Shown in pieces: positions 10,155 to 19,094 of a DNA stretch of 64,000 nt. The notes below the pieces were generated by a model. It was given only the letters and a program-made list of their open reading frames with translations. It searched no databases and was not told the origin of the DNA. The DNA comes from Paracoccus spongiarum. Its GTDB lineage: Bacteria > Pseudomonadota > Alphaproteobacteria > Rhodobacterales > Rhodobacteraceae. Made by a program: the position numbers and the translations under genes. The DNA lies in contig NZ_JAVAMQ010000005.1 in assembly GCF_030732095.1 (NCBI RefSeq), positions 62,001 to 126,000 on the forward strand, in the 5' to 3' direction. How positions within the stretch are numbered: position 1 is the first letter of the stretch; each line of letters opens with the position of its first letter.

Positions 10155-10203
10155 CCGGCCCGATTAGCGCCGCCGCGCCGCGGTCGCAAGCGCCATCGCC
10201 CCT

Positions 10204-10273
10204 TTGCCTTGGGGCAAATATCCCGCGGGGGGCCCGGGGGGCGCGAAGCCCCCCGGCGGTCGCGGGACGCAAA
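10204..10273. repeat. Intergenic palindromic repeat, copy 2
   Basis: Reads TTTGCCTTGGGGCAAATATCCC, then GGGG-rich palindrome (GGGGGGC...GCCCCCC) and GGTCGCGGGACGCAAA directly against the agmatinase stop codon at 10274. Seen along the minus strand it follows the agmatinase stop in the same order as copy 1 follows pdxA. Confidence 0.75.
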
Positions 10274-11233
10274 TCAGCGACGGCGCCAGCCACGGATCGC
10301 GATCAGTTCCGTCGCGACATGCGCCCCTGCGATTGCGGTGGCCCCGGTCGTGTCATAGGGCGGCGACACCTCGACCACGTCGCCACCGATCAGATCCACC
10401 CCGGCCAGCCCGCGCAGCAGCGCCGCCGCCTGCCACGAGGCCAGCCCGCCCCAGACCGGCGTTCCGGTGCCGGGCGCGAAGGCCGGGTCCAGCGCGTCGA
10501 TGTCGAAGGTCACATAGACCGGCCGGTCGCCGGTCACCCGGCCGATCCGTGCCAGCGCCGCCTCGACGCCGTCGCGATGCACCGAGGCCGCGTCGAGGAT
10601 GCTCACCCCCAGCGTGTCGGGGTTCTCGGTGCGGATCCCGACCGAGACGCTGGCAGCGGCATCGACCAGCCCCTCACGGATCGCCTTGTAGAGAAAGGTG
10701 CCGTGATCGATGCGGTCGGGGTCGTCATCGGCCCAGCTGTCGGAATGGGCGTCGAACTGGATCAGCGCCACCGGCCCGCGCCGGGCAGCCACCGCGCGCA
10801 GGATCGGCAGGGTGATCGAATGATCGCCGCCCAGCGTCACCGGCGCCGCGCCGGCGTCCAGGATCGCGCCCAGATGCGCCTCGATCCGGGCGGGCACGTC
10901 GCGGGTCATCGCATAGTCGAAGGCCATGTCGCCGTAATCGACCACGTTCAGCACCGCCAGCGGATCATAGCCCCAGCCATAGGGCGGGTCATAGGGCTGC
11001 AGGGTCGACGCCTCGCGGATCGCCCGCGGCCCGAATCGGGTGCCCGGCCGGTTGGTCACCGCCTGGTCGAAGGGGATGCCGGTCACCGCCACATCGACGC
11101 CGGCCAGATCCTTGGAATAGCGGCGGCGCAGAAAGCTGGTCGCGCCGCCAAAGGCGTTTTCGAACGAGGGGCCGCGCGGATCGGCCCGGGTGAAGGCCTG
11201 ATCGACCTGATGCTTCGCGTCCTCCAGCGCCAT
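10274..11233 (-). CDS. speB: Agmatinase / ureohydrolase family enzyme
   Basis: Arginase-agmatinase family hydrolase with a binuclear Mn site; agmatinase yields putrescine and urea. 319 residues. Metal ligands appear in GGDHS (135-139), FDAHSD (160-165) and FDIDALDP (243-250); the N-terminal region with 'TGIPFDQAVTNRPGTRFGP' is typical of SpeB rather than RocF. The ATG at 11233 is preferred over one 33 bases upstream because GGGGGAGGGG lies just before it. Substrate is inferred: guanidinobutyrase or proclavaminate-type relatives share the motifs. Putrescine from it would feed the carboxyspermidine genes at 22114-24478. Confidence 0.88.
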   Translation of the reverse strand: MALEDAKHQVDQAFTRADPRGPSFENAFGGATSFLRRRYSKDLAGVDVAVTGIPFDQAVTNRPGTRFGPRAIREASTLQPYDPPYGWGYDPLAVLNVVDYGDMAFDYAMTRDVPARIEAHLGAILDAGAAPVTLGGDHSITLPILRAVAARRGPVALIQFDAHSDSWADDDPDRIDHGTFLYKAIREGLVDAAASVSVGIRTENPDTLGVSILDAASVHRDGVEAALARIGRVTGDRPVYVTFDIDALDPAFAPGTGTPVWGGLASWQAAALLRGLAGVDLIGGDVVEVSPPYDTTGATAIAGAHVATELIAIRGWRRR

Positions 11234-11314
11234 GCGCCCCTCCCCCGCTGCGGTTGCCTTCCGCAACTGTCGGGCAGCGGCCGCGGAACTGCAATCGCAA
11301 GTCGCGGCCGCCGC

Positions 11315-12223
11315 TCAGCGGGCCCCGCCGCCGAAGCGGTTGGCGGGGATCCTGAAATAGCTGTGCCCGTCCGCCTCGGGATCGGGCAGACGCCCGGCCC
11401 GCAGATTGACCTGCAGCGCATGCAGCATCCGGTCGGGCAGCGGCAGGGTCGCGTCGCGGTCGTCGCGCAGCCGCATGAACGCCGCGCGGTCCACCCCGCC
11501 GCCAACATGCGCGTTATGCGCCCGCTGCTCGGCCACGGTCGATTCCCAGGCGGGCGCCGCGCGCCCTTCGGTGCCGTAGTCATGGCCGACGAACAGCCGG
11601 GTGCGGTCGGGCAGCGCCAGGATCGACATCAGGCTGTCGTAAAGCGCGCCCGACGACCCGCCCGGAAAATCGGCGCGCGACGTGCCGACATCGGGCTGCA
11701 TGAAGGTGTCATGCACGAAGGCCGCATCACCGATCACATAGCTGACCGAACCCAGCGTATGGCCCGGATGCAGCATCACCCGAACCGGTATCCCGCCCAG
11801 ACGGAAGGTCTCTCCATCCGCGAAGAGATGGTCGAAATCCGCGGCAGGATGGAAGCCGCCGGGCAGGTTGTAGATCCCCTCCCACAGCCGCGCGATCTCG
11901 ACCACCTTCGCGCCGATGCCGTTCGGGGCGCCCGTGCGCTGGCGCAGCCAGTGCGAATCCGTCAGGTGATCGGCATGGGGGTGGGTGTCGAGGATCCATC
12001 GCAGGCGCAGCCCGCGCCCGGCGATCTGGCCCAGCACCCATTCGGCATTGTCATGCCCGGTCGCGGCGCTGCGCGGGTCGAAATCCTGCACGACGTCGAT
12101 CACCGCCGCGTCCAGGCTTGCCGGGTCCCAGACCAGATACTGCGCGCTGCCGGTCGGCGCATCGTGAAAGCCCAGCACCTCGGGCGATCCCGGCCCGCGC
12201 GAGGGGGAATGCCGGTGGAACAT
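11315..12223 (-). CDS. Metallo-beta-lactamase-fold hydrolase, ETHE1/Blh persulfide dioxygenase-like
   Basis: 302 residues with the MBL core HPHADH (81-86), HPGHT (152-156), an acidic/metal region 'VHDTFMQPDVGTSRADFPGG' shortened here to VHDTF...RADF (170-187), and GHDY (213-216). The RADF element and 'STQ-like' context resemble ETHE1-type persulfide dioxygenases, which oxidise glutathione persulfide; the 300-residue length with an extended C-terminus resembles the Blh proteins of BigR/SqrR-controlled operons. It stands alone; a TATAT/ATATA dyad sits in its promoter region (12240-12261). RBS GGAGGA is placed well before the ATG. Glyoxalase II is a less likely alternative. Confidence 0.8.
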   Translation of the reverse strand: MFHRHSPSRGPGSPEVLGFHDAPTGSAQYLVWDPASLDAAVIDVVQDFDPRSAATGHDNAEWVLGQIAGRGLRLRWILDTHPHADHLTDSHWLRQRTGAPNGIGAKVVEIARLWEGIYNLPGGFHPAADFDHLFADGETFRLGGIPVRVMLHPGHTLGSVSYVIGDAAFVHDTFMQPDVGTSRADFPGGSSGALYDSLMSILALPDRTRLFVGHDYGTEGRAAPAWESTVAEQRAHNAHVGGGVDRAAFMRLRDDRDATLPLPDRMLHALQVNLRAGRLPDPEADGHSYFRIPANRFGGGAR

Positions 12224-12239
12224 CTGTCCTCCTTCGGGA

Positions 12240-12261
12240 TATATCTCGATTGCCGAATATA
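12240..12261. promoter_or_regulatory. AT-rich dyad, possible ArsR-family operator
   Basis: TATAT-N12-ATATA, an AT-rich dyad isolated in GC-rich DNA, 17 bases before the MBL-fold hydrolase start. Sulfide-responsive ArsR-type repressors (BigR, SqrR) use AT-rich dyads in front of persulfide-dioxygenase genes. No such regulator gene is in the window; the arms are only 5 bases and could simply be a -10 region. Confidence 0.35.
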
Positions 12262-12345
12262 GGCCCCGCCGCCCGGATGGGAAGGCCCGCCCCGACCGGC
12301 CGCCGGCCCCCGACCGGCCCCGGGTGGCCTCCGGGGCGTTTCACC

Positions 12346-12373
12346 TTGCATCCGCAGCGATCCCCGCTATAAG
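12346..12373 (+). promoter_or_regulatory. Sigma-70-type promoter of rpsF-rpsR-rplI
   Basis: TTGCAT (12346-12351), 16-base spacer, TATAAG (12368-12373). Both hexamers are near consensus and stand in a GC-rich surrounding. It places the transcript start around 12380, giving an approximately 97-base leader before rpsF. Confidence 0.65.
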
Positions 12374-12380
12374 GCCGCAT

Positions 12381-12432
12381 CCTTCCGCCGAGACCGTGCA
12401 ACCGCGCAACCTCTCGTGGCGGGTGCGGAAGG
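12381..12432 (+). ncRNA. Structured leader of the rpsF operon (possible S6:S18 autoregulatory element)
   Basis: Inverted repeat CCTTCCGC (12381-12388) with GCGGAAGG (12425-12432); inside it CCGC (12402-12405) can pair with GCGG (12419-12422). The leader therefore folds into a long stem with an internal loop and apical loop. Bacterial rpsF leaders are known to carry a binding site for the S6:S18 complex; whether the conserved CCG bulge of that motif is present here was not established. Confidence 0.45.
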
Positions 12433-12476
12433 TCTGATCCCGCCTATGAAGTGCGCCCGATGATGAAAGGGATGCC

Positions 12477-12923
12477 ATGCCTCTGTACGAGCATGTGCTG
12501 ATCGCCCGCCAGGACCTGTCGAACACGCAGGCCGAAGGGCTGATCGAACATTTCTCGACCGTGCTGGCCGACAATGGCGGCAAGGTCGTGGAAAACGAAT
12601 ATTGGGGTGTGCGCACCCTCGCCTACAAGATCAACAAGAACCGCAAGGGCCATTACGCCTTCCTGCGCAGCGACGCCCCCTCGGCCGCCGTGCACGAGAT
12701 GGAGCGTCTGGCCCGCCTGCATGACGACGTGATGCGCGTGATGACGATCCGCGTGGACGAGCATCAGGAAGGCCCCTCGGTGCAGATGCAGAAGCGCGAA
12801 GAGCGCGGCGACCGTGGCGACCGTCCGCGTGGCGACCGTGGGGATCGGGGCGATCGCGGGGACCGTGGCGATCGCGGCGACCGTGACCGTGGCGACCGCG
12901 GCGACCGCCGCGAGCGGAACTGA
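12477..12923 (+). CDS. rpsF: 30S ribosomal protein S6 with extended RGD-repeat tail
   Basis: S6 binds the central domain of 16S rRNA together with S18. Residues 1 to about 100 are a normal S6 domain ([15 protein letters not shown], '[13 protein letters not shown]'). From about 105 the protein continues with a tail of repeated R-G-D triplets ending DRGDRRERN, encoded by degenerate GAC-CGT-GGC units. Total 148 residues, longer than E. coli S6. Arg/Asp/Gly tails on S6 are known from alphaproteobacteria; role unknown, but the charge pattern suggests RNA contact or disorder. First gene of rpsF-rpsR-rplI; ATG preceded by GATGAAAGGGATGCC with AAAGGG as RBS. Confidence 0.97.
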   Translation: MPLYEHVLIARQDLSNTQAEGLIEHFSTVLADNGGKVVENEYWGVRTLAYKINKNRKGHYAFLRSDAPSAAVHEMERLARLHDDVMRVMTIRVDEHQEGPSVQMQKREERGDRGDRPRGDRGDRGDRGDRGDRGDRDRGDRGDRRERN

Positions 12924-12936
12924 GAGGATCTGAGAC

Positions 12937-13164
12937 ATGGCGAACAAACCGTTCTTCCGCCGCCGCAAGGTCTGCCCGTTCTCGGGCGACAACGCCCCGG
13001 CCATCGACTACAAGGACACCCGCCTGCTGCAACGCTATATCAGCGAACGCGGCAAGATCGTGCCCTCGCGCATCACCGCCGTCTCGGCCAAGAAGCAGCG
13101 TGAGCTGGCCCGCGCCATCAAGCGCGCCCGCTTTCTCGCCCTGCTGCCCTATGTCGTGAAGTAA
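12937..13164 (+). CDS. rpsR: 30S ribosomal protein S18
   Basis: 75 residues, beginning [18 protein letters not shown] and ending in the typical helical '[19 protein letters not shown]'. Partner of S6 in the small subunit platform. It begins 13 bases after rpsF with AGAGGATC as RBS. Only one cysteine remains of the zinc-type N-terminus, so this is a zinc-free variant. Confidence 0.98.
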   Translation: MANKPFFRRRKVCPFSGDNAPAIDYKDTRLLQRYISERGKIVPSRITAVSAKKQRELARAIKRARFLALLPYVVK

Positions 13165-13176
13165 GGAGGACCGAAC

Positions 13177-13761
13177 ATGCAAGTCATCCTGCTGGAACGC
13201 GTGGCCAAGCTGGGCCAGATGGGCGAAATGGTGAAGGTCAAGGAGGGCTATGCCCGCAACTTCCTGCTGCCCCAGGGCAAGGCGCTGCGCGCCTCGGACG
13301 CCAACATCGCTGCCTTCGAGACCCGCAAGGTCCAACTGGAGGCCCGCAACGCCGAATCGAAGGCCGACGCCCAGAAGGTCGCCGACAAGCTGGACGGCCA
13401 GACCTTCGTGGTCATCCGCTCGGCCTCGGATGCGGGTGCGCTTTACGGATCGGTGACGACCCGTGACGCGGCCGAAGCGGCGACCGAAGCCGGCTTCACC
13501 CTTGATCGCAAGCAGGTCGTGCTGCGCGCGCCGATCAAGGATCTGGGCCTGCATGACGTCAGCGTCGTGCTGCACCCCGAGGTTGAGGCGACGATCACGC
13601 TGAACGTCGCCCGCTCGGCCGAAGAAGCCGAGTTGCAGGCGCAGGGCAAGTCGATTCAGGACCTGGCCGCCGAAGCCGACGCCGAGGCCGAATTCGAGAT
13701 CGCCGAACTGTTCGACGACATCGGCGGCGCCTCGGACGACGAGGGCGACGACCGCAACTGA
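13177..13761 (+). CDS. rplI: 50S ribosomal protein L9
   Basis: 194 residues. N-terminal rRNA-binding domain '[28 protein letters not shown]' type (shown here in part: [23 protein letters not shown]), long connecting helix, and C-terminal domain. The last about 45 residues (after '[15 protein letters not shown]') form an acidic extension, EAELQAQGK...DDEGDDRN, common in Rhodobacteraceae L9 and absent from E. coli. RBS AAGGAGGA. Last gene of the operon; followed by a terminator. Confidence 0.97.
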   Translation: MQVILLERVAKLGQMGEMVKVKEGYARNFLLPQGKALRASDANIAAFETRKVQLEARNAESKADAQKVADKLDGQTFVVIRSASDAGALYGSVTTRDAAEAATEAGFTLDRKQVVLRAPIKDLGLHDVSVVLHPEVEATITLNVARSAEEAELQAQGKSIQDLAAEADAEAEFEIAELFDDIGGASDDEGDDRN

Positions 13762-13785
13762 TCCTTGCGATCCGACGTTATCCGA

Positions 13786-13813
13786 CCGCGCCGGCGATCC
13801 CGGCGCGGTTTTT
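13786..13813 (+). terminator. Intrinsic terminator of the rpsF-rpsR-rplI operon
   Basis: Perfect 9-base stem CCGCGCCGG (13786-13794) / CCGGCGCGG (13800-13808), 5-base loop, then TTTTT (13809-13813). Lies 25 bases behind the rplI stop. Confidence 0.9.
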
Positions 13814-13922
13814 CGTTTGCCGCGCAAGAAATTGTTTCGCGCGCCACGCCCGTTTACCATCGTCCCGGCATGCGACAGCCTGCGCGTCGCGCCCGCCGAT
13901 CCGCCTCACCAGGGAAGCCGCC

Positions 13923-14933
13923 ATGTCCGACCCGCTGACCCGCCTCCTCGCCGACCGCGACTGGTTGCTGGCCGATGGCGCGACTGGCACCAACCTGTTC
14001 AACATGGGGCTGGAGGCCGGCGAGCCGCCGGAGTTCTGGAATGCCGATCATCCCGACCGCATCCGGGCGCTGTATCGCGGCGCGGTCGAGGCCGGCTCGG
14101 ACCTGTTCCTGACCAACAGCTTTGGCGGCAACGCCAGCCGGCTGCGGCTGCACAACGCCCAGCACCGGGTGGCCGAGGTGAACCGCCTCGCTGCCGAACT
14201 GGGTCGCGAGGTCGCCGATGCCGCCGGCCGGACGGTGATCGTCGCGGGCAGCATCGGCCCGACCGGCGACATCATGGCCCCGATGGGAAGCCTGACCCAC
14301 GCGCTGGCGGTCGAGATGTTTCACGAACAGGCCGAGGCGCTGAAGGCCGGCGGCGCGGATGTGCTGTGGGTCGAGACGATCAGCGCCGCCGAGGAATACA
14401 AGGCCGCCGCCGAGGCCGCGCGGCTGGCCGACATGCCCTGGTGCGGCACCATGAGCTTTGACACCGCCGGTCGCACGATGATGGGCGTCACCTCGGCGCA
14501 GCTGTCGGCGCTGGTCGAGAAACTGCCCAACCCGCCGGTCGCCTATGGGGCCAATTGCGGCGTCGGCGCCTCGGACCTGCTGCGCACGGCGATGGGCTTT
14601 GCCGCCTCGGGCAGCGAACGGCCGATCATCGCCAAGGGCAATGCCGGCATCCCGCGATTCGAGGCGGGCCACATCCATTACGACGGCACGCCCGATCTGA
14701 TGGCCGATTACGCCTGCCTCGCCCGCGATCTGGGTGTGCGGATCATCGGCGGCTGCTGCGGCACCATGCCCGCGCATCTGCGCGCCATGCGCGCGGCGCT
14801 GGAGACCCGCCCGCGCGGACCCCGCCCGACGCTGGAGACGATCACCGACCGGCTTGGCGGCTTCAGCTCGACCAGCGACGGCACCGATGACGGCGGACCC
14901 AGCCGCGAACGGCGCGGCAGGCGGCGCGGCTAG
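13923..14933 (+). CDS. bmt: Homocysteine S-methyltransferase module (BHMT-like) of a split methionine synthase
   Basis: Pfam-type S-methyltransferase (TIM barrel) with the three zinc cysteines: C212 in ANCGVG and C278/C279 in GGCCGT. 336 residues; 'LLADGATGTNLF' at the N-terminus is the family opening. Often named betaine-homocysteine methyltransferase, but in Rhodobacterales genetic work has shown that MetH is split into separate homocysteine-binding, corrinoid-binding and pterin-binding proteins. The corrinoid module at 16152 and the lack of a full metH here support that reading. The stop shares the palindrome CTAG with the convergent radical SAM gene. The C-terminal 30 residues are Ser/Arg/Gly-rich and probably disordered. 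Confidence 0.85.
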   Translation: MSDPLTRLLADRDWLLADGATGTNLFNMGLEAGEPPEFWNADHPDRIRALYRGAVEAGSDLFLTNSFGGNASRLRLHNAQHRVAEVNRLAAELGREVADAAGRTVIVAGSIGPTGDIMAPMGSLTHALAVEMFHEQAEALKAGGADVLWVETISAAEEYKAAAEAARLADMPWCGTMSFDTAGRTMMGVTSAQLSALVEKLPNPPVAYGANCGVGASDLLRTAMGFAASGSERPIIAKGNAGIPRFEAGHIHYDGTPDLMADYACLARDLGVRIIGGCCGTMPAHLRAMRAALETRPRGPRPTLETITDRLGGFSSTSDGTDDGGPSRERRGRRRG

Positions 14934-16027
14934 AACAGCGACAGCTGATCGCCCGCGCGCGGCGGCGGACCGAAGCGGCTGCAATCCAGCGGCGGGCCGC
15001 CCTCGCGATAGCCAAGCCGCCTGCGCGCCAGCCGGAACCGCTGCAAGGCCAGCTGCGCCTCGACGCCCTCGCCCCTGAATCGGTGGCCGAATCGCGGATC
15101 GTTGTCGCGCCCGCCGCGCATCGCCTGCACCCTGTTCATCACATGCGCGGCCATGCCGGGGCGGTGCCGGTCCAGCCAGTCGCGAAACAGCGGCGCCACC
15201 TCATGCGGCAGGCGCAGCGGGATCATGCTGGCGGTGGTGGCACCCGCCTCGCGCGCGGCGGCCAGGATCGCCTCGATCTCAGGCTCGGTGAGGACCGGGA
15301 TCACCGGCGCCACCATCACCCGCACCAGAACGCCGGCCCGCGACAGGTCGCGAATCATCCGCAGCCGGGTGGCGGGCGCCGGCGCGCGGGGTTCCAGCGC
15401 GCGGGCCAGCCCGGCATCCAGCGTGGTCACGCTGACGCCCACCGCCGCCTGATCCTTCGCCGCCATCTCGGCCCACAGGTCCAGATCGCGCAGCACCGTC
15501 TGGCCACGCGTCACCAGCGTCGCCGGATGGTTCCAGTCGCGCAGCACCCGCAGGATGCCCGGCATGATCGCCAGCCGCGATTCGACCGGCTGGTAGGGGT
15601 CGGTATTGGTCCCCAGCGCGATCGGCGCGGGCCGATAGGAGGGCCGCGCCAGTTCCCGTTCCAGCAGCCGCGCGGCGTCGGGCTTGGCGGTGATCCGCGT
15701 TTCGAAATCCAGCCCCGGCGACAGCCCCAGATAGGCGTGGCTGGGCCGGGCATAGCAATAGACGCAGCCATGTTCGCAGCCGCGATAGGGGTTGATGGAC
15801 CGGTCGAAGGCAATATCGGGCGAGCTGTTGCGGGTGATGATGCTGCGCGGCTGTTCGGTCACCACCTCGGTGCGCAGCAGATGCGCTTCTTCGGGAATGT
15901 CCCAGCCATCGCTTTCCCGTTCACGCCGATGCATCTCGAACCGCCCCTCGGGCCGGGTGTCGGCGCCCCGCGCCTTCAGGATCTGGTCAGGATTTCGCGG
16001 CGGCAGCATGCGCCGATCATAGAACAT
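14930..16027 (-). CDS. PA0069-family radical SAM protein
   Basis: 365 residues with a 4Fe-4S radical SAM motif CEHGCVYC (C84, C88, C91), followed by ARPSHAY and 'ALGTNTDPYQPVE', typical of the spore-photoproduct-lyase-like PA0069 family. Its reaction is unknown. Start chosen at 16027 (MFYDRRMLPP); MLPP at 16009 is an equally possible start, neither has a strong RBS. It lies on the opposite strand between the two methionine synthase modules, and its stop overlaps the bmt stop by four bases. A direct role in methionine synthesis is not supported. Confidence 0.82.
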   Translation of the reverse strand: MFYDRRMLPPRNPDQILKARGADTRPEGRFEMHRRERESDGWDIPEEAHLLRTEVVTEQPRSIITRNSSPDIAFDRSINPYRGCEHGCVYCYARPSHAYLGLSPGLDFETRITAKPDAARLLERELARPSYRPAPIALGTNTDPYQPVESRLAIMPGILRVLRDWNHPATLVTRGQTVLRDLDLWAEMAAKDQAAVGVSVTTLDAGLARALEPRAPAPATRLRMIRDLSRAGVLVRVMVAPVIPVLTEPEIEAILAAAREAGATTASMIPLRLPHEVAPLFRDWLDRHRPGMAAHVMNRVQAMRGGRDNDPRFGHRFRGEGVEAQLALQRFRLARRRLGYREGGPPLDCSRFGPPPRAGDQLSLF

Positions 16028-16151
16028 AGCCGGAACATCCGCCAGAGATTCGTGACGCAGGTCGCCGCCGATCTGCGCGATGTCGCATTGCGGCCCTCGT
16101 TTGCGCGGATTCGGGGCCATTCGGCAAGATACCGCATCACGGAGGCGCGCC

Positions 16152-16853
16152 ATGGCCGAGGAAGAGATCATCCTGTCCGAGCTGAGCGACGAGGATCTGG
16201 TCCAGCAGATGATGGACGACCTCTATGACGGGCTGAAGGACGAGATCGAAGAGGGCGTGCACATCCTGCTGGATCGCGGCTGGGCGCCCTATGACGTGCT
16301 GACCAGGGCGCTCGTCGCGGGCATGACCATCGTCGGCCACGACTTCCGCGACGGCATCCTGTTCGTGCCCGAGGTACTGATGGCCGCCGGCGCAATGAAG
16401 GGCGGCATGGCGATCCTGAAACCGCTGCTGGCCGAGACCGGCGCCCCGCGCATGGGCAAGATGGTGATCGGCACCGTCAAGGGCGACATCCACGACATCG
16501 GCAAGAACCTCGTCTCGATGATGATGGAGGGCGCCGGCTTCGAGGTGGTCGATCTGGGCATCAACAACCCGGTCGAGAACTACATCGACGCCGCCCGGCG
16601 CGAACAGGCCGACATCATCGGCATGTCGGCCCTGCTGACCACCACGATGCCCTACATGAAGGTGGTCATCGACACGATGAAGGCGCAGGGCATCCGCGAC
16701 GACTATATCGTGCTGGTCGGCGGCGCGCCGCTGAACGAGGAATTCGGCCGCGCCATCGGCGCCGACGCCTATTGCCGCGATGCCGCGGTGGCGGTGGAAA
16801 CCGCCAAGGACTTCCTGCGCCGCAAGCACAACCTGCTGTCCGCCCAGGGATAG
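16152..16853 (+). CDS. Corrinoid (B12)-binding module, methionine synthase/MtbC-like
   Basis: 233 residues: N-terminal helical cap domain (about 15-95, B12-binding 2 type) and a cobalamin-binding Rossmann domain with the base-off/His-on signature GDIHDIGKN (D112, H114, G117), 'MSALLTTTMP' around 165-180 and 'VGGAPLNEEF' near 200. Such proteins carry the methyl-cobamide between methyltransferases. Next to a zinc homocysteine methyltransferase it most likely shuttles methyl groups in the split methionine synthase; the methyltetrahydrofolate-binding module is not in this window. RBS GGAGG lies six bases before the ATG and fixes the start. Confidence 0.88.
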   Translation: MAEEEIILSELSDEDLVQQMMDDLYDGLKDEIEEGVHILLDRGWAPYDVLTRALVAGMTIVGHDFRDGILFVPEVLMAAGAMKGGMAILKPLLAETGAPRMGKMVIGTVKGDIHDIGKNLVSMMMEGAGFEVVDLGINNPVENYIDAARREQADIIGMSALLTTTMPYMKVVIDTMKAQGIRDDYIVLVGGAPLNEEFGRAIGADAYCRDAAVAVETAKDFLRRKHNLLSAQG

Positions 16854-16938
16854 GCGCATCGGCGCACAGGCCCTGCGCGGGCCCCGCACGTTGAATCCCG
16901 GCGATCCCCGGCACATGTTGGCGGGGACAGAGGACAAC

Positions 16939-17817
16939 ATGACAGGACATGCGATGAACGACGACTATACGCCGCCGAAGGTCTGGACCTGGAACAAGGA
17001 GAATGGCGGAGAGTTCGCCAGCATCAACCGCCCCATCGCCGGACCGACGCATGACAAGCCCCTGCCGGTCGGCACCCATCCGCTGCAACTGTATTCGCTG
17101 GCCACCCCGAACGGCCAGAAGGTCACGATCATGCTGGAGGAACTGCTCGAGGCCGGCCATGATGCCGAATACGACGCATGGCTGATCCGAATCGGCGATG
17201 GCGACCAGTTCGGCAGCGGCTTTGTCGAGGCCAACCCTAACAGCAAGATCCCGGCGATGATGGACCATTCGGTCGACCCGCCGCGCCGGATCTTCGAATC
17301 GGGATCGATCCTGCTGTATCTGGCCGAACGATTCGACGCCTTCCTGCCGCGCGACCCGGGCGCCCGCACCGAGGCGCTGAACTGGCTGTTCTGGCAGATG
17401 GGCTCGGCGCCCTTCGTCGGCGGCGGCTTCGGGCATTTCTACGCCTATGCGCCGGTCAAGATCGAATACGCCATCGACCGCTATGCGATGGAAACCAAGC
17501 GGCAGCTGGACGTGCTGAACCGGCATCTCGCCGATCGCCGCTTCATGGCGGGGGATGAGTATTCCATCGCCGACATGGCGATCTGGCCCTGGTATGGCCG
17601 GCTGACGACGGGCGGGGTCTATGGCGACGCGGACGTGTTCCTTGACGGCGCCAGCTACCAGCATGTCCTGCGCTGGAGCCAGGAAATCGGCACCCGCCCG
17701 GCGGTGCGGCGCGGGGTGATGGTCAACAAGACTTCGGGCGAGCCGTCCGAACAGCTGTGGGAACGCCACGACGCCTCGGATTTCGACCTTCGGACACAGG
17801 ACAAGCTGGACGGCTGA
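16939..17817 (+). CDS. yghU: Glutathione S-transferase, YghU type
   Basis: 292 residues, matching the long nu-class GSTs (YghU/YfcG group), which act on disulfides and organic peroxides with two glutathione molecules. Recognisable: N-terminal extension 'YTPPKVWTWN', thioredoxin fold beginning 'HPLQLYSLATPNGQKV', 'NPNSKIPAM' (glutathione-binding cis-Pro), 'FESGSILLYLAERF', and C-terminal helical domain with 'YSIADMAIWPW'. ATG at 16939 has AGAGGA before it; another ATG follows 15 bases later. Single gene; the strand-reversed terminator at 17826 lies just behind. Confidence 0.9.
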   Translation: MTGHAMNDDYTPPKVWTWNKENGGEFASINRPIAGPTHDKPLPVGTHPLQLYSLATPNGQKVTIMLEELLEAGHDAEYDAWLIRIGDGDQFGSGFVEANPNSKIPAMMDHSVDPPRRIFESGSILLYLAERFDAFLPRDPGARTEALNWLFWQMGSAPFVGGGFGHFYAYAPVKIEYAIDRYAMETKRQLDVLNRHLADRRFMAGDEYSIADMAIWPWYGRLTTGGVYGDADVFLDGASYQHVLRWSQEIGTRPAVRRGVMVNKTSGEPSEQLWERHDASDFDLRTQDKLDG

Positions 17818-17821
17818 CCTG

Positions 17822-17847
17822 AAAAGAGGGGCGCCGAGGCGCCCCTC
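17822..17847 (-). terminator. Intrinsic terminator behind ilvC
   Basis: Ten-base perfect stem GAGGGGCGCC (17826-17835) / GGCGCCCCTC (17838-17847). The AAAA at 17822-17825 becomes UUUU on the minus strand, so the element terminates leftward (ilvC) transcription; rightward yghU transcription would meet the same hairpin without a U run. Confidence 0.75.
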
Positions 17848-17876
17848 CGACATCCGCGGCCATCCGTGACAGCCGC

Positions 17877-17943
17877 CTTGCCTTGGTCGAAATATCCTCG
17901 GGGGTCCGGGGGCAGACAGCCCCCGGCGGTCGCGGGACGCAGA
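17877..17943. repeat. Intergenic palindromic repeat, copy 3
   Basis: CTTGCCTTGGTCGAAATATCC, then CCGGGGGC-AGACA-GCCCCCGG palindrome and GGTCGCGGGACGCA, abutting the ilvC stop at 17944. Same order relative to the upstream gene as copies 1 and 2. Confidence 0.78.
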
Positions 17944-19092
<1,149 letters not shown>

Positions 19093-19094
19093 TC

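Noticed and set aside
12800-12920. Tandem short repeats as a CRISPR or other array
   Set aside because: They are in frame and code the RGD tail of S6; no spacers are present.
13814-13922. SAM or SAH riboswitch before bmt
   Set aside because: None of the conserved boxes or pairings of SAM-II or SAH riboswitches could be found by eye.
13923-14933. Plain betaine-homocysteine methyltransferase
   Set aside because: Not excluded, but the adjacent corrinoid protein and the known split MetH of this order make a methionine synthase module more likely.
17822-17847. Terminator of yghU on the + strand
   Set aside because: The T run is on the minus strand, so it suits ilvC; for yghU it would be only a hairpin.
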